A stretch of 64,000 nt of DNA, from assembly GCA_963741055.1 (NCBI GenBank), contig CAVUGU010000014.1, positions 257,360 to 321,359 of the forward strand, given 5' to 3'. The stretch comes from Bog-756 sp963741055 (GTDB lineage Bacteria > Actinomycetota > Acidimicrobiia > Acidimicrobiales > RAAP-2). Positions 21,606-31,139 of the stretch are shown here, one piece after another. The notes under the pieces are model-generated. The model was not told the DNA's origin. It ran no database searches and saw nothing but the letters and a program-made list of their open reading frames with translations. Both the position numbers and the translations under genes were made by a program. Position 1 is the first letter of the stretch. Each line of letters begins with the position of its first letter.

Positions 21606-21728
21606 CCGGTGCGGTCCCTACTCGATCCCTGCCGGTGACCGTCGACGCATCGGTCGATGGGTCTGCGGGCCGCGCGCCCGTAGCCCGGCGCTTCCTTCGG
21701 CCGGGTGTCGGGGCTTATGAGGATCGGA

Positions 21729-22937
21729 TCAGGCGGTTCGGCGGGTGGAAGGGGTGGAGTGGGTGGGGCTCTCGGGTGGGTCGGGCCCGAAGAGGCGTCG
21801 ACGTACGTCGGGTCGGAGCGCGGGTGGCCCGCAGGTGAGGACCTGGCCGTCCGGTTTGTGGAAGGTGACGGTGCCCTCCCTCGTCGAGGCGACCTGCCAG
21901 CCGCCTTCGTGGACCACCCGGTGGTGGCGGCCGCACAGCATCACCAGATTGTCGTGATCGGTCGCGCCGCCGTCGGCCCAGTGGGTGAGGTGGTGGGCGT
22001 GGAGCCACCGGGTGGCCCCACAGCCCTGGAAGCGACATCCTCGGTCTCGCCGTCGCAGTTGTCGAAGCAGCCAGCCCGGGATCTGGCGGGTGGTGCGCCC
22101 GAGGCGGACCACTTCGCCCTCGTCGTTCTCGACGACCAGCTGCCAGCGGCAGTCACAGGCGAGGCGCCGTGCGGTCTCGGCGGCGATCCGTCGCCCCTCG
22201 GCGAGCTCGGCCTCGCCCTCCTCGTCGCCACCGAGCGCGGCCGGGTCGGTGTGGACGACCACGAAGGGGCGGTCGGGGTCGGCCAGCTCGCCGGCTTTCG
22301 TCGCGGCGAGCTCGACCAGCGCGTCGGCGGCTCTCGGCCTCGAAGGGCTCGTAGGCGGTCGGTCTCGGGGTCCTTCGGGGCGGCCGAGGCGAGCGCGGTG
22401 AGCACCGCAGTCACCTGCTCGCCGGCCTCGGTCGGGAGCGCCCCGCGGAGATGGACCAGGTGGGCGTCGTGCCACCAGGTGAGGCGTCTTGCCCGGTGGG
22501 CCTCGTTGGCGTCGGCGACCTTCGGGGCCTTGGCCCGCCGGGCGAGGTCTTTCGTCTCGGCGGCCGACCAGCCCGGGGCCGCCCGGGAGAGCACTTGGTC
22601 GGTCGTCTCGGTGGCGACTTCGGTGAGCGGGGCGAGCTGGTCCCACGAGAGGCGTCCCTCGGACACCACCTCGTCGATCGCCGGGAGGCCCCGCAACGCC
22701 CGGGCCACCCGGACCCACTCGGCCGCGGTCCGATAGGAGATCGAGAGGCGGGCGACCAGCCAGTCGGCCATCGAGCGACAGAAGTCCTCTCGCCACTTCT
22801 CTTGCTCGTCGAAGGTGGCGATGTGCTTGAGCAGTTGCCGGTGGGCGACCGACCTCGGCGGCGTGCAACTGAGTGAATGGTGTCCGAGAGGTCGTCACTC
22901 GTGGAAGTCGCTCTGCTGGTCGAAGCTCGAGGCTCAT
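21729..22937 (-). pseudogene. DUF222/HNH endonuclease domain protein, frameshifted
   Basis: Actinobacterial 13E12-repeat-like protein with an N-terminal DUF222 helical region and a C-terminal HNH nuclease motif. The DUF222 part (MADWLVARLSISYRTAAEW and onward) is read in one frame down to about 22340; the rest (ADALVELAATKAGEL, then GCRFQGCGATRWLHAHHLTHW and LVMLCGRHHRVVHEGGW) is one base out. The HNH residues (HAHH ... N ... HH) and zinc-type cysteines are intact. The true start lies upstream of 22771, but no frame gives a convincing N-terminus, hinting at a second break near 22830. These genes are often multicopy with unknown function. It could be active if the breaks are assembly errors. 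Confidence 0.75.
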
Positions 22938-23246
22938 CCCCTGCCATGGACAGAGCCTTACAGGAGGGTGTGACGGTCAGCCCGGCAACGAAGGGCGCGC
23001 AGTCCGGGTGCGCGACGCCGGCGCAACTCCGTCAGGCTCGCGAGGCGCGAGTGCGTCAGGGTCGCGACAGCCGGGCTCGGAGTCGCATCGGGCGCGATCA
23101 GCGCGGGCGGATCGCACGGACGTCGCCGGACGTCCCAGGGATGGAGTACGACGCGGATCCCTCGTGGGCTCCGGATCGGCACCGCCGAAGGCGTGGTTCC
23201 CGAGCGGCGTTCGACGTGTGCGGCGGGGTCGACAAGACTCGACGAG
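22938..23246. other. region upstream of bioA without a recognised gene
   Basis: About 310 nt containing no reading frame I can support and no clear TANNNT promoter at the bioA start. No palindrome was noticed, though a BirA/BioQ-type operator was looked for only by eye. Confidence 0.4.
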
Positions 23247-24579
23247 ATGGCCAGGGTGTCCCAATCCGGATCCGACACACCGAGCTGGGTCGAGCGCGAC
23301 GCGGCAGTCGTCTGGCACGGCTTCACCCAGATGTCCGCCTACCCCACCAACGCGCCGGTCGTCGTAGAGCGTGCCGAGGGCCGGGAGCTGATCGACGTCG
23401 AAGGGAACCGTTACTTCGACGCGATCTCCTCGCTCTGGGTGACGACCCTCGGTCATCGTGTCCCGGAGCTCGACGCGGCGCTCACCGACCAGCTCGAGCG
23501 AGTAGCCCACGCGACCCTGCTCGGGAACGGAAGCCGGGTCGCAGTCGAGTTCGCCGAGGCGCTCGCCGACGTCGTGCCGGTCGACGACCCCCACGTCTTG
23601 TTCGCCTCCGACGGAGCGGTCGCCGTCGAGCAGGCGCTCAAGATCGCCTTCCAGTACTGGATCAACCGTGGAGAGACGGGTCGCGATCGATTCCTCGCGC
23701 TCGGCGACGCCTACCACGGCGACACGATCGGCGCGCTCTCCCTCGGGGACGGTGGCTTCGGGACATCCCTGTTCGATCCCTTGCGCTTCCCGGTCGTCCG
23801 CACGCCGGGGTACGCGTCGCCCGACTGGGCGACCAAGCTCGTCGGTACGCTCGAGGCCAATGCCGCATCCCTTGCCGCAGTGGTGATCGAGCCACTGGTG
23901 CAGGGGGCATCGGGCATGCTCGTCGCCGAGCCGGAGGATCTCGCGCGGGTCGGCGAAGCCTGCCGGTCGCACGGGGTCTTGTTGATCTGCGACGAGGTGG
24001 CGACCGGTTTCGGCCGGACCGGCAAGCTCTTCGCGTCCGAGTGGGCAGGACCCGGCTTCCACCCCGACCTGCTCTGCCTCGGAAAGGGGATCACCGGCGG
24101 GTATCTCCCGCTATCGGCGACCGTCGCCTCGGGTGCGGTCTTCGAGGCGTTCGGTGGTCCCGATCTGGGCGAGACGACCTTCTACCACGGCCACTCCTAC
24201 GGCGGGAACGCGCTCGCCTGCGCGGTCGCCCTCCGGCACCTTCAGCTCATGGACGAGTGGAGAGTGCTCGAACACGTCGTCACCGTCGCTGCACACCTCG
24301 CGGAACGCCTCGCCTCCAACGGTCGCGCCGTTGACCGGAGTGCGCGAGATCCGCCAGCGCGGACTGATGGTGGGGGTCGAGCTGGCGCCACCTCGGGGCG
24401 CGCAGCGGTGGGGCAGACGGGTCTGCGCCGGAGCGGTGGAGCGGGGAGTCCTGCTCCGGCCACTCGGCGACGTGGTGGTGGTCATGCCTCCGCTCACCAC
24501 GACCTGTGACGAGATCGATCGGGTGGTCGACGTGCTCGCCGCGTCGATCGCGACGGTGTCGTCCGAGGACGCCGGTTGA
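23247..24579 (+). CDS. bioA: adenosylmethionine-8-amino-7-oxononanoate aminotransferase (frameshift near the 3' end)
   Basis: PLP enzyme that aminates KAPA to DAPA using S-adenosylmethionine as amino donor. The sequence reads WHGFTQMSAYPTNAPVVVERAEG, LWVTTLGHRVPELDAAL, LGDAYHGDTIGALSLG, then the PLP-aspartate motif LLICDEVATGFGRTGK and the Schiff-base lysine LCLGKGITGGYLPLS. Near 24308-24325 the frame shifts and the C-terminus continues as APLTGVREIRQRGLMVGVEL to the stop at 24577. An assembly indel is likely because bioF overlaps the restored stop (ttga). The ATG at 23247 fits the family; earlier in-frame codons lack similarity. First gene of bioA-bioF-bioD. Confidence 0.92.
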
Positions 24580-25874
24580 GCCGCACCACCGGGCGGGAGT
24601 CTCCCTGGGCCGCGTGGGTCGACGACGCTTGCCGGTCGGTCGAGGTCGCAGGGCAGTGGCGCGCACCGCGCACCTTCGATGCACGCGGGCCCGCCGGACT
24701 CCTCGAGGACCCCGCCGGCCGGCCGGGTGCTCCGGGCCCTTTCGGTGTCACCGACGGTTTGCCGGTCGTGTCGTTCGCCTCGAACGACTACCTCGGGTTG
24801 AGCGCGCACCCTGCGGTGGTGGCCGCCGCGAAGGCGGCTCTCGATCGATGGGGAGCGGGCTCCGGCGCGTCACGGCTCGTGACCGGGTCGCGCCCGGTGC
24901 ACGCCGAGCTCGAGTCGGCGCTTGCCGCCTGGAAGGGATGCGAGCGTGCGGTGCTCTTCCCGACCGGCTTTGCGGCCAACCTCTCGGTGCTCTCGGTCTT
25001 TGGCGCCGAAGGCGTGCACATCCATTCCGACGCGCTCAACCACGCGTCGATCGTCGACGGCTGCCGCCTCGCCGGGGCCACCGTCGACGTCTATCCGCAC
25101 CGCGATCTCGACGCGCTCGAAGCTGCCCTCGCCGCGATGCCAGGCCGTCACTTGGTGGTGACCGACACGGTCTTCTCGATGGACGGCGACACCGCCGACC
25201 TCGCCGGCCTGTGTGCACTCGTCAGCCGTTACGGCGGGCTGCTCGTTCTCGACGAGGCACACGCAGTGCTCGGGCCAGACCTTCCGGATCCGGACAGCCT
25301 GGAGACCAGAGCTCCTCTCGACGTGTTGCGGGTCGGGACGCTCTCGAAGGCACTTGGTTCGCTCGGCGGATTCGTAGCCGGGCCGGCCGCCTTCGTCGAT
25401 TTGCTGGTGAACCGCGGGCGGCCCTACATCTTCACCACCGCACCTACTCCGGCAGACGCGGCCGCCGCACTCGCGGCGCTTCAGATCGTGCGCGCCGAAG
25501 AAGGGGAACATCTGCGGAGTCGCCTCGCCGCCCACGTGGCCCGGCTCGCCGAACCGCTTCGGATGACCGACCACGCCACACCGATCCTGCCCGTGACCAT
25601 CGGCGCGGAGGCCGACGCGGTGGCTGCCTCCTCGGACCTGGCCGAGCGCGGCCTCTGGGTGCCGGCGATCCGCCCGCCGACCGTCGCTCCGGGGACGTCG
25701 CGCCTCCGGGTCACCTTGTCGGCGGCACACTCGGACGATGACGTCTCGAGGTTGGTCGAGGGGCTCGACGCGCTCGGCGTGACCGGGCGATCTCCGGGTC
25801 GAGCCCTCTGGCACGAGGTCACCGCGCCCGCCGCCCATCGGGAGGTATGTGGCGAGGAGCACCTTGCGTCCTGA
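24576..25874 (+). CDS. bioF: 8-amino-7-oxononanoate synthase
   Basis: A 432-residue PLP-dependent alpha-oxoamine synthase condensing pimeloyl-ACP (or CoA) with alanine to KAPA. Motifs are SFASNDYLGLSAHPAVVAAA, GSGASRLVTGSRPVHAELE, DSVFSM-like TDTVFSMDGDTADLAGL, VLDEAHAVLG and the PLP lysine in VGTLSKALGSLGGFV. The TTG start at 24576 overlaps the bioA stop codon (ttga), implying translational coupling. The N-terminus is about 40 residues longer than typical, so a downstream start cannot be excluded. Pimelate-forming genes (bioC, bioH, bioI) are not in the window. Confidence 0.93.
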   Translation: MSRTTGRESPWAAWVDDACRSVEVAGQWRAPRTFDARGPAGLLEDPAGRPGAPGPFGVTDGLPVVSFASNDYLGLSAHPAVVAAAKAALDRWGAGSGASRLVTGSRPVHAELESALAAWKGCERAVLFPTGFAANLSVLSVFGAEGVHIHSDALNHASIVDGCRLAGATVDVYPHRDLDALEAALAAMPGRHLVVTDTVFSMDGDTADLAGLCALVSRYGGLLVLDEAHAVLGPDLPDPDSLETRAPLDVLRVGTLSKALGSLGGFVAGPAAFVDLLVNRGRPYIFTTAPTPADAAAALAALQIVRAEEGEHLRSRLAAHVARLAEPLRMTDHATPILPVTIGAEADAVAASSDLAERGLWVPAIRPPTVAPGTSRLRVTLSAAHSDDDVSRLVEGLDALGVTGRSPGRALWHEVTAPAAHREVCGEEHLAS

Positions 25875-26550
25875 GCACCTGGTCGTGGTCTGCGGCACGG
25901 GAACCGAGGTGGGCAAGACCTGGGTGTCGTGCGCGTTGCTGGGCGAGCTCCGTCGGCGTGGCCACTCCGTGGCCGCGCGCAAGCCGGCCCAATCGTTCGA
26001 TCTCGACGCCGAGGGTGTACGCCTCGGAGGCTCGACCGACGCCGAACGGCTCGGCGCCGCGTCCGGAGAGCCCCCCGACTTAGTCTGTCCGACCTGGCGC
26101 TCCTATCACTTGGCCATGGCGCCACCGATGGCCGCGCAGGCACTCGGACTCCCCGCCTTCACCGTTGCCGACCTCGTCGACGAGCTCGCCTGGCCTGACG
26201 AGCAGGTCACGCTCGGACTGGTGGAGACCGCCGGTGGGGTCCGGTCACCCCAGGCCGACGACGGTGACGCGGTGGACCTGGTCGCGGCGCTCGAGCCCGA
26301 CTTGGTGGTGCTGGTGGCCGATGCGGGTCTCGGCACCATCAACGCCGTGCGACTCTCGCTGACGGCGCTCGGCGGATGGGAAGGCGCGCGCGAACCGGTC
26401 GTGGTGCTCGACCGTTTCGATGGTCGGCACGATCTCCACCGCCGCAACCGCGAGTGGTTGAGCGATCGGGACGGTTCCCGCGTCCTGGTATTCCCCGGGG
26501 ACGAGCGTGCCCTCGCCGATTTCGTGCTCGGATCGTGCTCCGGAGGGTGA
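25849..26550 (+). CDS. bioD: dethiobiotin synthetase
   Basis: A 233-residue ATP-dependent carboxylase closing the ureido ring of dethiobiotin. It has the P-loop VVCGTGTEVGKTWVS, the KPAQSF segment corresponding to the substrate-binding lysine, and LVETAGGVRSPQADDGD, the glycine-rich switch. The GTG at 25849 overlaps the end of bioF by 26 nt; a TTG at 25863 in the same frame is an alternative. The gene ends the bioAFD operon and faces the SCO6745-type gene. The final step enzyme, BioB, is encoded 8.4 kb away with its auxiliary protein. Confidence 0.92.
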   Translation: MARSTLRPEHLVVVCGTGTEVGKTWVSCALLGELRRRGHSVAARKPAQSFDLDAEGVRLGGSTDAERLGAASGEPPDLVCPTWRSYHLAMAPPMAAQALGLPAFTVADLVDELAWPDEQVTLGLVETAGGVRSPQADDGDAVDLVAALEPDLVVLVADAGLGTINAVRLSLTALGGWEGAREPVVVLDRFDGRHDLHRRNREWLSDRDGSRVLVFPGDERALADFVLGSCSGG

Positions 26551-26565
26551 GCGTCAGGGATCGCG

Positions 26566-27447
26566 TCAGAATCCGAGACCGGCAGCGTCCACCACCGCCC
26601 TGCTGAAAGGGCGTGCGAGTGCGCGGAGCTCGGTGCAGGCTTCGTCTCCGAGCGCTTCGTACGGCCAGGTCGCCAGTCGGTCGGTGGTGTCCTCGATCTC
26701 CTCTCGCAATTCGAGGCCGAGCGGGCTGAGGGCGGGGGGTGCCGCTGGGTCGTCGTCCCCTCGGGATTCGGCCAACCATCCGCGGTCCCGAGCGGTCTCG
26801 GTCCCCGCCGTCCACTCGTCCGACGACCAGCCGCGGGTGTCCCGCAGGAAGGGGAGCGGGACCTCGCCGGTGGCGACGTGCAGGACGAGCGCTTCGACCG
26901 GTGTGACCCCGCGAACGAGGAGCGTCGCGACGTGGCCGTCACCCCGGAATTCGCGGAGCAGGGTCTGTGCGTGCCAGAGCACGAGGTGCGGTTCGTCCGG
27001 CCAAGGGAGGCCGGCATGCCCTGCGAACAAGGGTCTCCCCTCGTACCGTTCGGTGGCGCGCTCGGCTGCTCTGCGAGCCATCTCCGCCGCTCGCGCCATT
27101 TCCGCCGACCCGACCGCATCCCCGAGCATCCTCCGGAGGGCCGCGTCCGCGGCGGCGAGGCGTGCCGCGAGCACCGCAAGAGGTGGTGCCGTCTCCCAGG
27201 CCCGGGGGATCGCCGCTCGGACCAGTGAGGGAGCGAAGTTGAAGAAGGTGGCGACGACCGTCTCGGCCGCGACTGCGCCCATCGGGGCAGACCGCGAAGC
27301 GAAGTAGCCGCCCTCCTGGGGGAGACCGAGCGCCGTGTAGGAGGCTGCCGACTCGGGTGCGAAGTAGATCATCCCGTGGAGCGGCTCGAGAGTCCGCCAT
27401 GTCCGGCGCGCGGTGAGCGCCGAGGTTGGGTGCGCGCCGGCCGCCAC
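26566..27447 (-). CDS. SCO6745 family protein
   Basis: A 293-residue protein of the actinobacterial SCO6745 type. Characteristic stretches are RRTWRTLEPLHGMIYFAPES, TFFNFAPSLVRAAIPRAWE, HAGLPWPDEPHLVLWHAQTL, LREFRGDGHVATLLV, DTRGWSSDEWTAG and IEDTTDRLATWPYEALG. The second half resembles a MarR-like winged-helix arrangement, and the family is sometimes described as a transcriptional regulator or DinB-adjacent protein, but no function is established. The GTG at 27447 lies 8 nt behind TAGCGT (27456-27461) with no ribosome-binding site, so it is probably leaderless. It converges with bioD. Confidence 0.85.
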   Translation of the reverse strand: MAAGAHPTSALTARRTWRTLEPLHGMIYFAPESAASYTALGLPQEGGYFASRSAPMGAVAAETVVATFFNFAPSLVRAAIPRAWETAPPLAVLAARLAAADAALRRMLGDAVGSAEMARAAEMARRAAERATERYEGRPLFAGHAGLPWPDEPHLVLWHAQTLLREFRGDGHVATLLVRGVTPVEALVLHVATGEVPLPFLRDTRGWSSDEWTAGTETARDRGWLAESRGDDDPAAPPALSPLGLELREEIEDTTDRLATWPYEALGDEACTELRALARPFSRAVVDAAGLGF

Positions 27448-27540
27448 GGCAGCACACGCTAACCCGGACCGCGAGAAGAGGCTTCCGACCTGGTCGGATC
27501 GGATCGAAGTCAAGAGTGCCGGAGAAGCAGGGCTGCGCCG

Positions 27541-27546
27541 TATAGT
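27541..27546 (+). promoter_or_regulatory. putative -10 element of the nfeD-stomatin operon
   Basis: TATAGT, close to consensus, lies about 60 nt before the NfeD-like start and is followed by ribosome-binding-site-like ggagg motifs, so this transcript has a leader unlike most in the window. No clear -35 was found. Confidence 0.4.
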
Positions 27547-27609
27547 TCGTAACGGAGGCGCAGAGCGGCCATGTGGGATCGGAGCCGAGACCGGAGGCGG
27601 GAGTCGACG

Positions 27610-27822
27610 ATGCTCAACGGCGTGCCCGGGATGATCGGAGAGACGGCCGTGGTGAAGAAGCCGGTCTCCGACAGCCACCGGCCGGGTTCGGTCCTTACCC
27701 GCGGCGAGGAGTGGTACGCGGTGTCGCTCTTCCCGGGACGGACGATCCCCGAGGGGACGACCGTGGTCGTGGCCGACGTCGAGCGCGGCCTGCTCGTGGT
27801 CTACCCCACCGAGGACGCCTGA
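27610..27822 (+). CDS. short NfeD-like OB-fold protein
   Basis: A 70-residue protein equal to the C-terminal OB-fold domain of NfeD: GMIGETAVVKKPVSDSH, GSVLTRGEEWYAVSLF and VVVADVERGLLVVYP. It lacks the membrane helices and the ClpP-like protease domain of full NfeD. In many genomes NfeD is encoded next to a stomatin-type SPFH protein and acts with it in membrane microdomains; here the SPFH gene starts 40 nt downstream, supporting the call. The start at 27610 has gggag 6 nt upstream; an in-frame ATG at 27571 is possible. Confidence 0.8.
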   Translation: MLNGVPGMIGETAVVKKPVSDSHRPGSVLTRGEEWYAVSLFPGRTIPEGTTVVVADVERGLLVVYPTEDA

Positions 27823-27862
27823 ACGCACTTCACGCCTACAGTGGAGCCAGGAGGTGGTCGTC

Positions 27863-28870
27863 ATGATCATCGGTTCTGCAGCTGCAGACGTTGGGGTGGC
27901 GGTGGTCGGTTTCGCCGTCTTCGCCGTCCTCGTCATCTTCTTCAAGTCCTGCCTCAAGGTCGTCCAGCAGGGAAGTGTGGGGGTGGTCAAGCGGTTCGGC
28001 GAATTTCGCAACGTGCGCCAACCGGGTCTGCACGTCCTGCTCCCGCTGGCAGACCGGATGGACAAGGTGGACATCCGGGAGTTCCCCCGGACCGGTGATC
28101 AGCAAGCGGTGATCACCCAGGACAACGTCTCGTTGTGGGTGAGCGCGACGATCTTCTGCCAGGTGACCGACGTCAAGCTGGCCCTGTTCGAGGTGAACGA
28201 CTTCGGCCTGGCGATCGACCAGATGGCCCGGACCGCGCTGCGGGCGGTCTTCGGCGAGCTCACTCTCGACCAGGCTCTCTCCGAGCGCGACACCATCAAC
28301 ACTCGCATGCAGGAGCACATGGCGGAAGCAACGCTCAAATGGGGAGTCCGGCTGAACCGCATCGAGATCCTCGACATCACCCCGCCGAACAACGTGTTGC
28401 AGGCCATGTCGGAACAGAAGGAGGCAGAGCAGCACAAGCGGGCGGCCATCCTCAAGTCGGAGGGTGAGCAGCAGTCCGCCATCAACACCGCACAGGGCCG
28501 GAAGCAGTCGGCCATCCTCGAGGCCGAGGGCCGGAAGCAGTCCGAGATCCTCGCCGCCGAGGGTCAGAAGCAGGCGATCGAGCTGCGGGCAGAGGCGGAC
28601 AAGCGTGCGACCCAGCTGCACGGCGAAGGAGAGGCAGCCTCGCTCGAGGCGATCGACGAGGCCCTGATCAAGCCGAACACTCTCGCGGTCATGCAGCTCC
28701 GTGCGCTGCAGGCGGTCGCCAGCGCCCCCAATTCGAAGATCGTCGTTCCCTACGAAGCCGCCGGCTTGGTGGGCGCGGCTCAGGCGCTCGTCGACGCAGT
28801 GAAGGTCGCCGGTGTTCCCGACGACACCGACGTAACGGGAAACGGGAGGGCGGCGACCCCGTCCTCCTGA
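27863..28870 (+). CDS. stomatin/prohibitin-like SPFH domain membrane protein
   Basis: A 335-residue membrane-anchored scaffold protein. One N-terminal hydrophobic helix (VAVVGFAVFAVLVIFF) is followed by the SPFH/Band 7 domain (VVQQGSVGVVKRFGEFRN, RQPGLHVLLPLADRMDKVDIRE) and a long Ala/Glu/Lys/Gln coiled coil with repeats of the type EGRKQSAILEAEGRKQ, typical of stomatins that oligomerise. A C-terminal hydrophobic stretch (AAGLVGAAQALVDAV) closes it. The ATG at 27863 is chosen because aggagg lies 8 nt upstream. It forms a two-gene unit with the NfeD-like gene, presumably organising membrane domains or controlling a protease. Confidence 0.9.
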   Translation: MIIGSAAADVGVAVVGFAVFAVLVIFFKSCLKVVQQGSVGVVKRFGEFRNVRQPGLHVLLPLADRMDKVDIREFPRTGDQQAVITQDNVSLWVSATIFCQVTDVKLALFEVNDFGLAIDQMARTALRAVFGELTLDQALSERDTINTRMQEHMAEATLKWGVRLNRIEILDITPPNNVLQAMSEQKEAEQHKRAAILKSEGEQQSAINTAQGRKQSAILEAEGRKQSEILAAEGQKQAIELRAEADKRATQLHGEGEAASLEAIDEALIKPNTLAVMQLRALQAVASAPNSKIVVPYEAAGLVGAAQALVDAVKVAGVPDDTDVTGNGRAATPSS

Positions 28871-28918
28871 GCGCTTCCTGATCGGTTCGGCCGCTCACTT
28901 TCTGGTCGGGCCGGCCGG

Positions 28919-30067
28919 TCACCCTCCCGAAACGGCGTCCTCCCCGCCAGCCGGAGGGGTCGGGTCGTCCGTCTCCGCGTACCAGCCGTCGGGCAACCGA
29001 ACCGGTCGTGGACCGTTGGTGTGGCCCCGAGCGATGCGGGCTGCCTCGGGTGGGAAGGGGAGTGCGGGGTCGACTCCGCGGAGAAGATCGTCGATCTCGT
29101 CGAGCGAGCAGGCGAGCCCGAGCGATCTGCGGATCGCCGGTCCGACCGGGAAGCCGGTGAGATACCACCCGGCGTGCTTGCGGAACTGCCGGGTTCCGGC
29201 GTCCTCGCCGAAGAACTCGCAGAGCATCCTGGCGTGGGTGCGCATGACGTCCATGACCTCGCCGAGCCCTGGCGGGTCGCGCGGCGCCCGACCGGCCAAC
29301 GCGTCGGCCAGATCGCCGAAGAGCCAAGGCCGGCCGAGGCAGCCGCGGCCGATGACCACGCCATCGCAGCCGGTCGCCACGGTCATCGCGATCGCGTCGG
29401 CGGCTTCCCAGATGTCACCGTTGCCGAGCACCGGAATGGAGACGGCGCGCTTCAACGCGGCGATCGCGTCCCAGTCGGCTCGCCCCGAGTAGTACTGCTC
29501 GGCGGTGCGGGCGTGCAGGGTCACCGCCGCAACCCCTTCGTCTTCGGCGATCCGTCCCGACTCGAGGTAGGTGAGATGGGAGGCGTCGGTCCCCATCCGC
29601 AGCTTCACGCTGACCGGCACCGCACCGGCCGCGCGGACCACGACCCGGAGGATCGAGCGGAACAATTTGCGGTGAACCGGGAGCGCCGCACCCCCTCCGA
29701 GCCGGGTCACCTTGGCGACGGGGCAGCCGAAATTGAGATCGACGTGATCGACGCCCACCTCTTCGACCAGCCGTCGCACTGCACCACCGGCGACGCGCGG
29801 GTCGACGGCGTAGAGCTGCACGCTGCGAACCGGGTCGTCCTCGGCGAACGACGCCATCGCGAGAGTCTTCGGGTTCCCCTCCACGAGGGCACGCGCGGCG
29901 ATCATCTCGCTCACGTAGAGCCCCGCGCCGTAGGAGCGGCAGAGCCGTCGGAACGGGACGTTCGTCACGCCCGCCATGGGCGCGAGGACCACCGGTGGAT
30001 TGATCTCGAGTGGCCCCATCGCGAGCACGCGACCCACTGACGGCCGGGTGGCGGCTGCGGTGCTCAT
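28919..30067 (-). CDS. dus: tRNA-dihydrouridine synthase (DusB-like)
   Basis: A 382-residue FMN enzyme that reduces uridines in the tRNA D-loop. The TIM-barrel signatures are VVLAPMAGVTNVPFRRLCR, VDLNFGCPVAKVTR, with the catalytic cysteine in NFGCP, then VKLRMG, VTLHARTAEQYYSG, IPVLGNGDIW and GVVIGRGCLGRPWLF. The C-terminal helical tRNA-binding region (ARMLCEFFGEDAGTRQFRKH) is present. Its ATG overlaps the stop codon of maf by 4 nt, so the genes are translationally coupled. A two-copy 23-nt repeat separates its 3' end from the stomatin gene. Confidence 0.94.
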   Translation of the reverse strand: MSTAAATRPSVGRVLAMGPLEINPPVVLAPMAGVTNVPFRRLCRSYGAGLYVSEMIAARALVEGNPKTLAMASFAEDDPVRSVQLYAVDPRVAGGAVRRLVEEVGVDHVDLNFGCPVAKVTRLGGGAALPVHRKLFRSILRVVVRAAGAVPVSVKLRMGTDASHLTYLESGRIAEDEGVAAVTLHARTAEQYYSGRADWDAIAALKRAVSIPVLGNGDIWEAADAIAMTVATGCDGVVIGRGCLGRPWLFGDLADALAGRAPRDPPGLGEVMDVMRTHARMLCEFFGEDAGTRQFRKHAGWYLTGFPVGPAIRRSLGLACSLDEIDDLLRGVDPALPFPPEAARIARGHTNGPRPVRLPDGWYAETDDPTPPAGGEDAVSGG

Positions 30068-30669
30068 TTCTGCCGCTCCCGCCAGAGGTCGGTGACCGCG
30101 ATCCCGAGCTCGGCGAGGAGACCGCGGAGAAGTGGCAGCGAGAGACCGATCACATTGCTCGGGTCTCCCTCGACGCCGTCCACGAAGGGCGCCGAGCGTC
30201 CGTCGAGGGTGAATGCACCTGCTGAACCCAACGCCTCGCCGGTCGAGAGATACGCCTCGATCTCCTCGTCGGTGGTGTCGGCGAAACAGACCTCGGTGGC
30301 AGCCACGCCGACTGCCCGCCGGCCGGAGAACCCGTCGATCACGCAGTGTCCCGTGAACAGGGTGCCGCGTCGCCCGCGCATCGAGCGCAACCACCCGCGC
30401 GCCTCGTCGAGACTCTCCGGTTTCCCATGGACCCGCGATTCGAACTCGAAGAGGGAGTCGCAGGCGACGACCACCGCGTCGCCGGCTCGAGGCGCCACGG
30501 CGTCCGCCTTTCGCTCTGCGAGAGCACGGACGAGAGACAAGGTGTCGTCGGCATCGACTCCGTTCTCGCTCACCCCGCTGACCTCTACGACCGGGTCGAA
30601 CCCGGCCTCCCGGAGGAGTCGGAGCCGCGCCGTCGAGCCCGAGGCGAGCACAAGGGTTCGGGTGGCCAT
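30064..30669 (-). CDS. maf: Maf family nucleotide pyrophosphatase
   Basis: A 201-residue house-cleaning pyrophosphatase that hydrolyses dTTP/UTP or modified nucleotides. Motifs are LVLASGSTARLRLLREAG at the N-terminus, KADAV, VVACDSLFEFESRVHGKP and GDPSNVIGLSLP, the Maf C-terminal loop. The start lies 6 nt behind TACGCT (30676-30681), another leaderless-type promoter. It overlaps dus by 4 nt downstream. Whether it has any role in septum formation cannot be told from sequence. Confidence 0.92.
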   Translation of the reverse strand: MATRTLVLASGSTARLRLLREAGFDPVVEVSGVSENGVDADDTLSLVRALAERKADAVAPRAGDAVVVACDSLFEFESRVHGKPESLDEARGWLRSMRGRRGTLFTGHCVIDGFSGRRAVGVAATEVCFADTTDEEIEAYLSTGEALGSAGAFTLDGRSAPFVDGVEGDPSNVIGLSLPLLRGLLAELGIAVTDLWRERQK

Positions 30670-30818
30670 CCCCGCAGCGTAGAGGTCCCGCGCGGCAGGG
30701 TCCCCCAGTATGGCCTCGGTCAGGGTTCCGCCAGGATGCCGTCAAGCGCGGTGTCGACCAGCGTGCCCTCGACCGGGGTGTCGAGCGGCCCTGCACTCGG
30801 CTGCGCGATCCTGGTGGC

Positions 30819-31100
30819 GTGAGCGACAGCGGCACGACCCTTTCCCCCGAACGCACCGATCCGCAGCTCGACGGCAGCCACGAACGGATGAGCCACATCG
30901 TGCTCGAGGGATTCAAGCCACCCTCTGGCGACTTCCTCGCGACCGGTCCCTCGGTCGTCGAGGGGATGGTCAACGGAACTGCGGTGCGCGCCCTCTGCGG
31001 AAAGATCTGGGTGCCGGGTCGTGATCCACGTCGCTATCCGCTCTGCCCGACCTGCAAGGAGATCGCCGAGTCGCGCGGCTGGTCGGTGCCGGCGAGCTAA
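30819..31100 (+). CDS. DUF3039 domain-containing protein
   Basis: A 93-residue actinobacterial protein with the DUF3039 core: HERMSHIVLEGF, NGTAVRALCGKIWVPGRDPRRYPLCPTCKEI. The CGK and CPTC cysteines are spaced like a small metal-binding site, which suggests zinc or iron-sulfur binding (inference). The GTG start has no strong ribosome-binding site. Function is unknown in all members I know of. It stands alone between the divergent maf and the convergent phosphatase gene. Confidence 0.85.
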   Translation: MSDSGTTLSPERTDPQLDGSHERMSHIVLEGFKPPSGDFLATGPSVVEGMVNGTAVRALCGKIWVPGRDPRRYPLCPTCKEIAESRGWSVPAS

Positions 31101-31139
31101 CGGCCCTCGGTCAGCGGCTTCGATGTTCGCCGGGACCGG

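Noticed and set aside
21729..22937. HNH gene as part of a restriction or defence island
   Set aside because: DUF222/HNH genes are common solitary genes in actinobacteria; no methyltransferase, helicase or other defence gene is adjacent.
23000..23246. Biotin operator before bioA
   Set aside because: No palindrome resembling a BirA or BioQ site was seen by eye.
27448..28074. N-terminal extension of the SCO6745-type protein
   Set aside because: It runs antisense to the NfeD and stomatin genes; the leaderless promoter and family start fit 27447.
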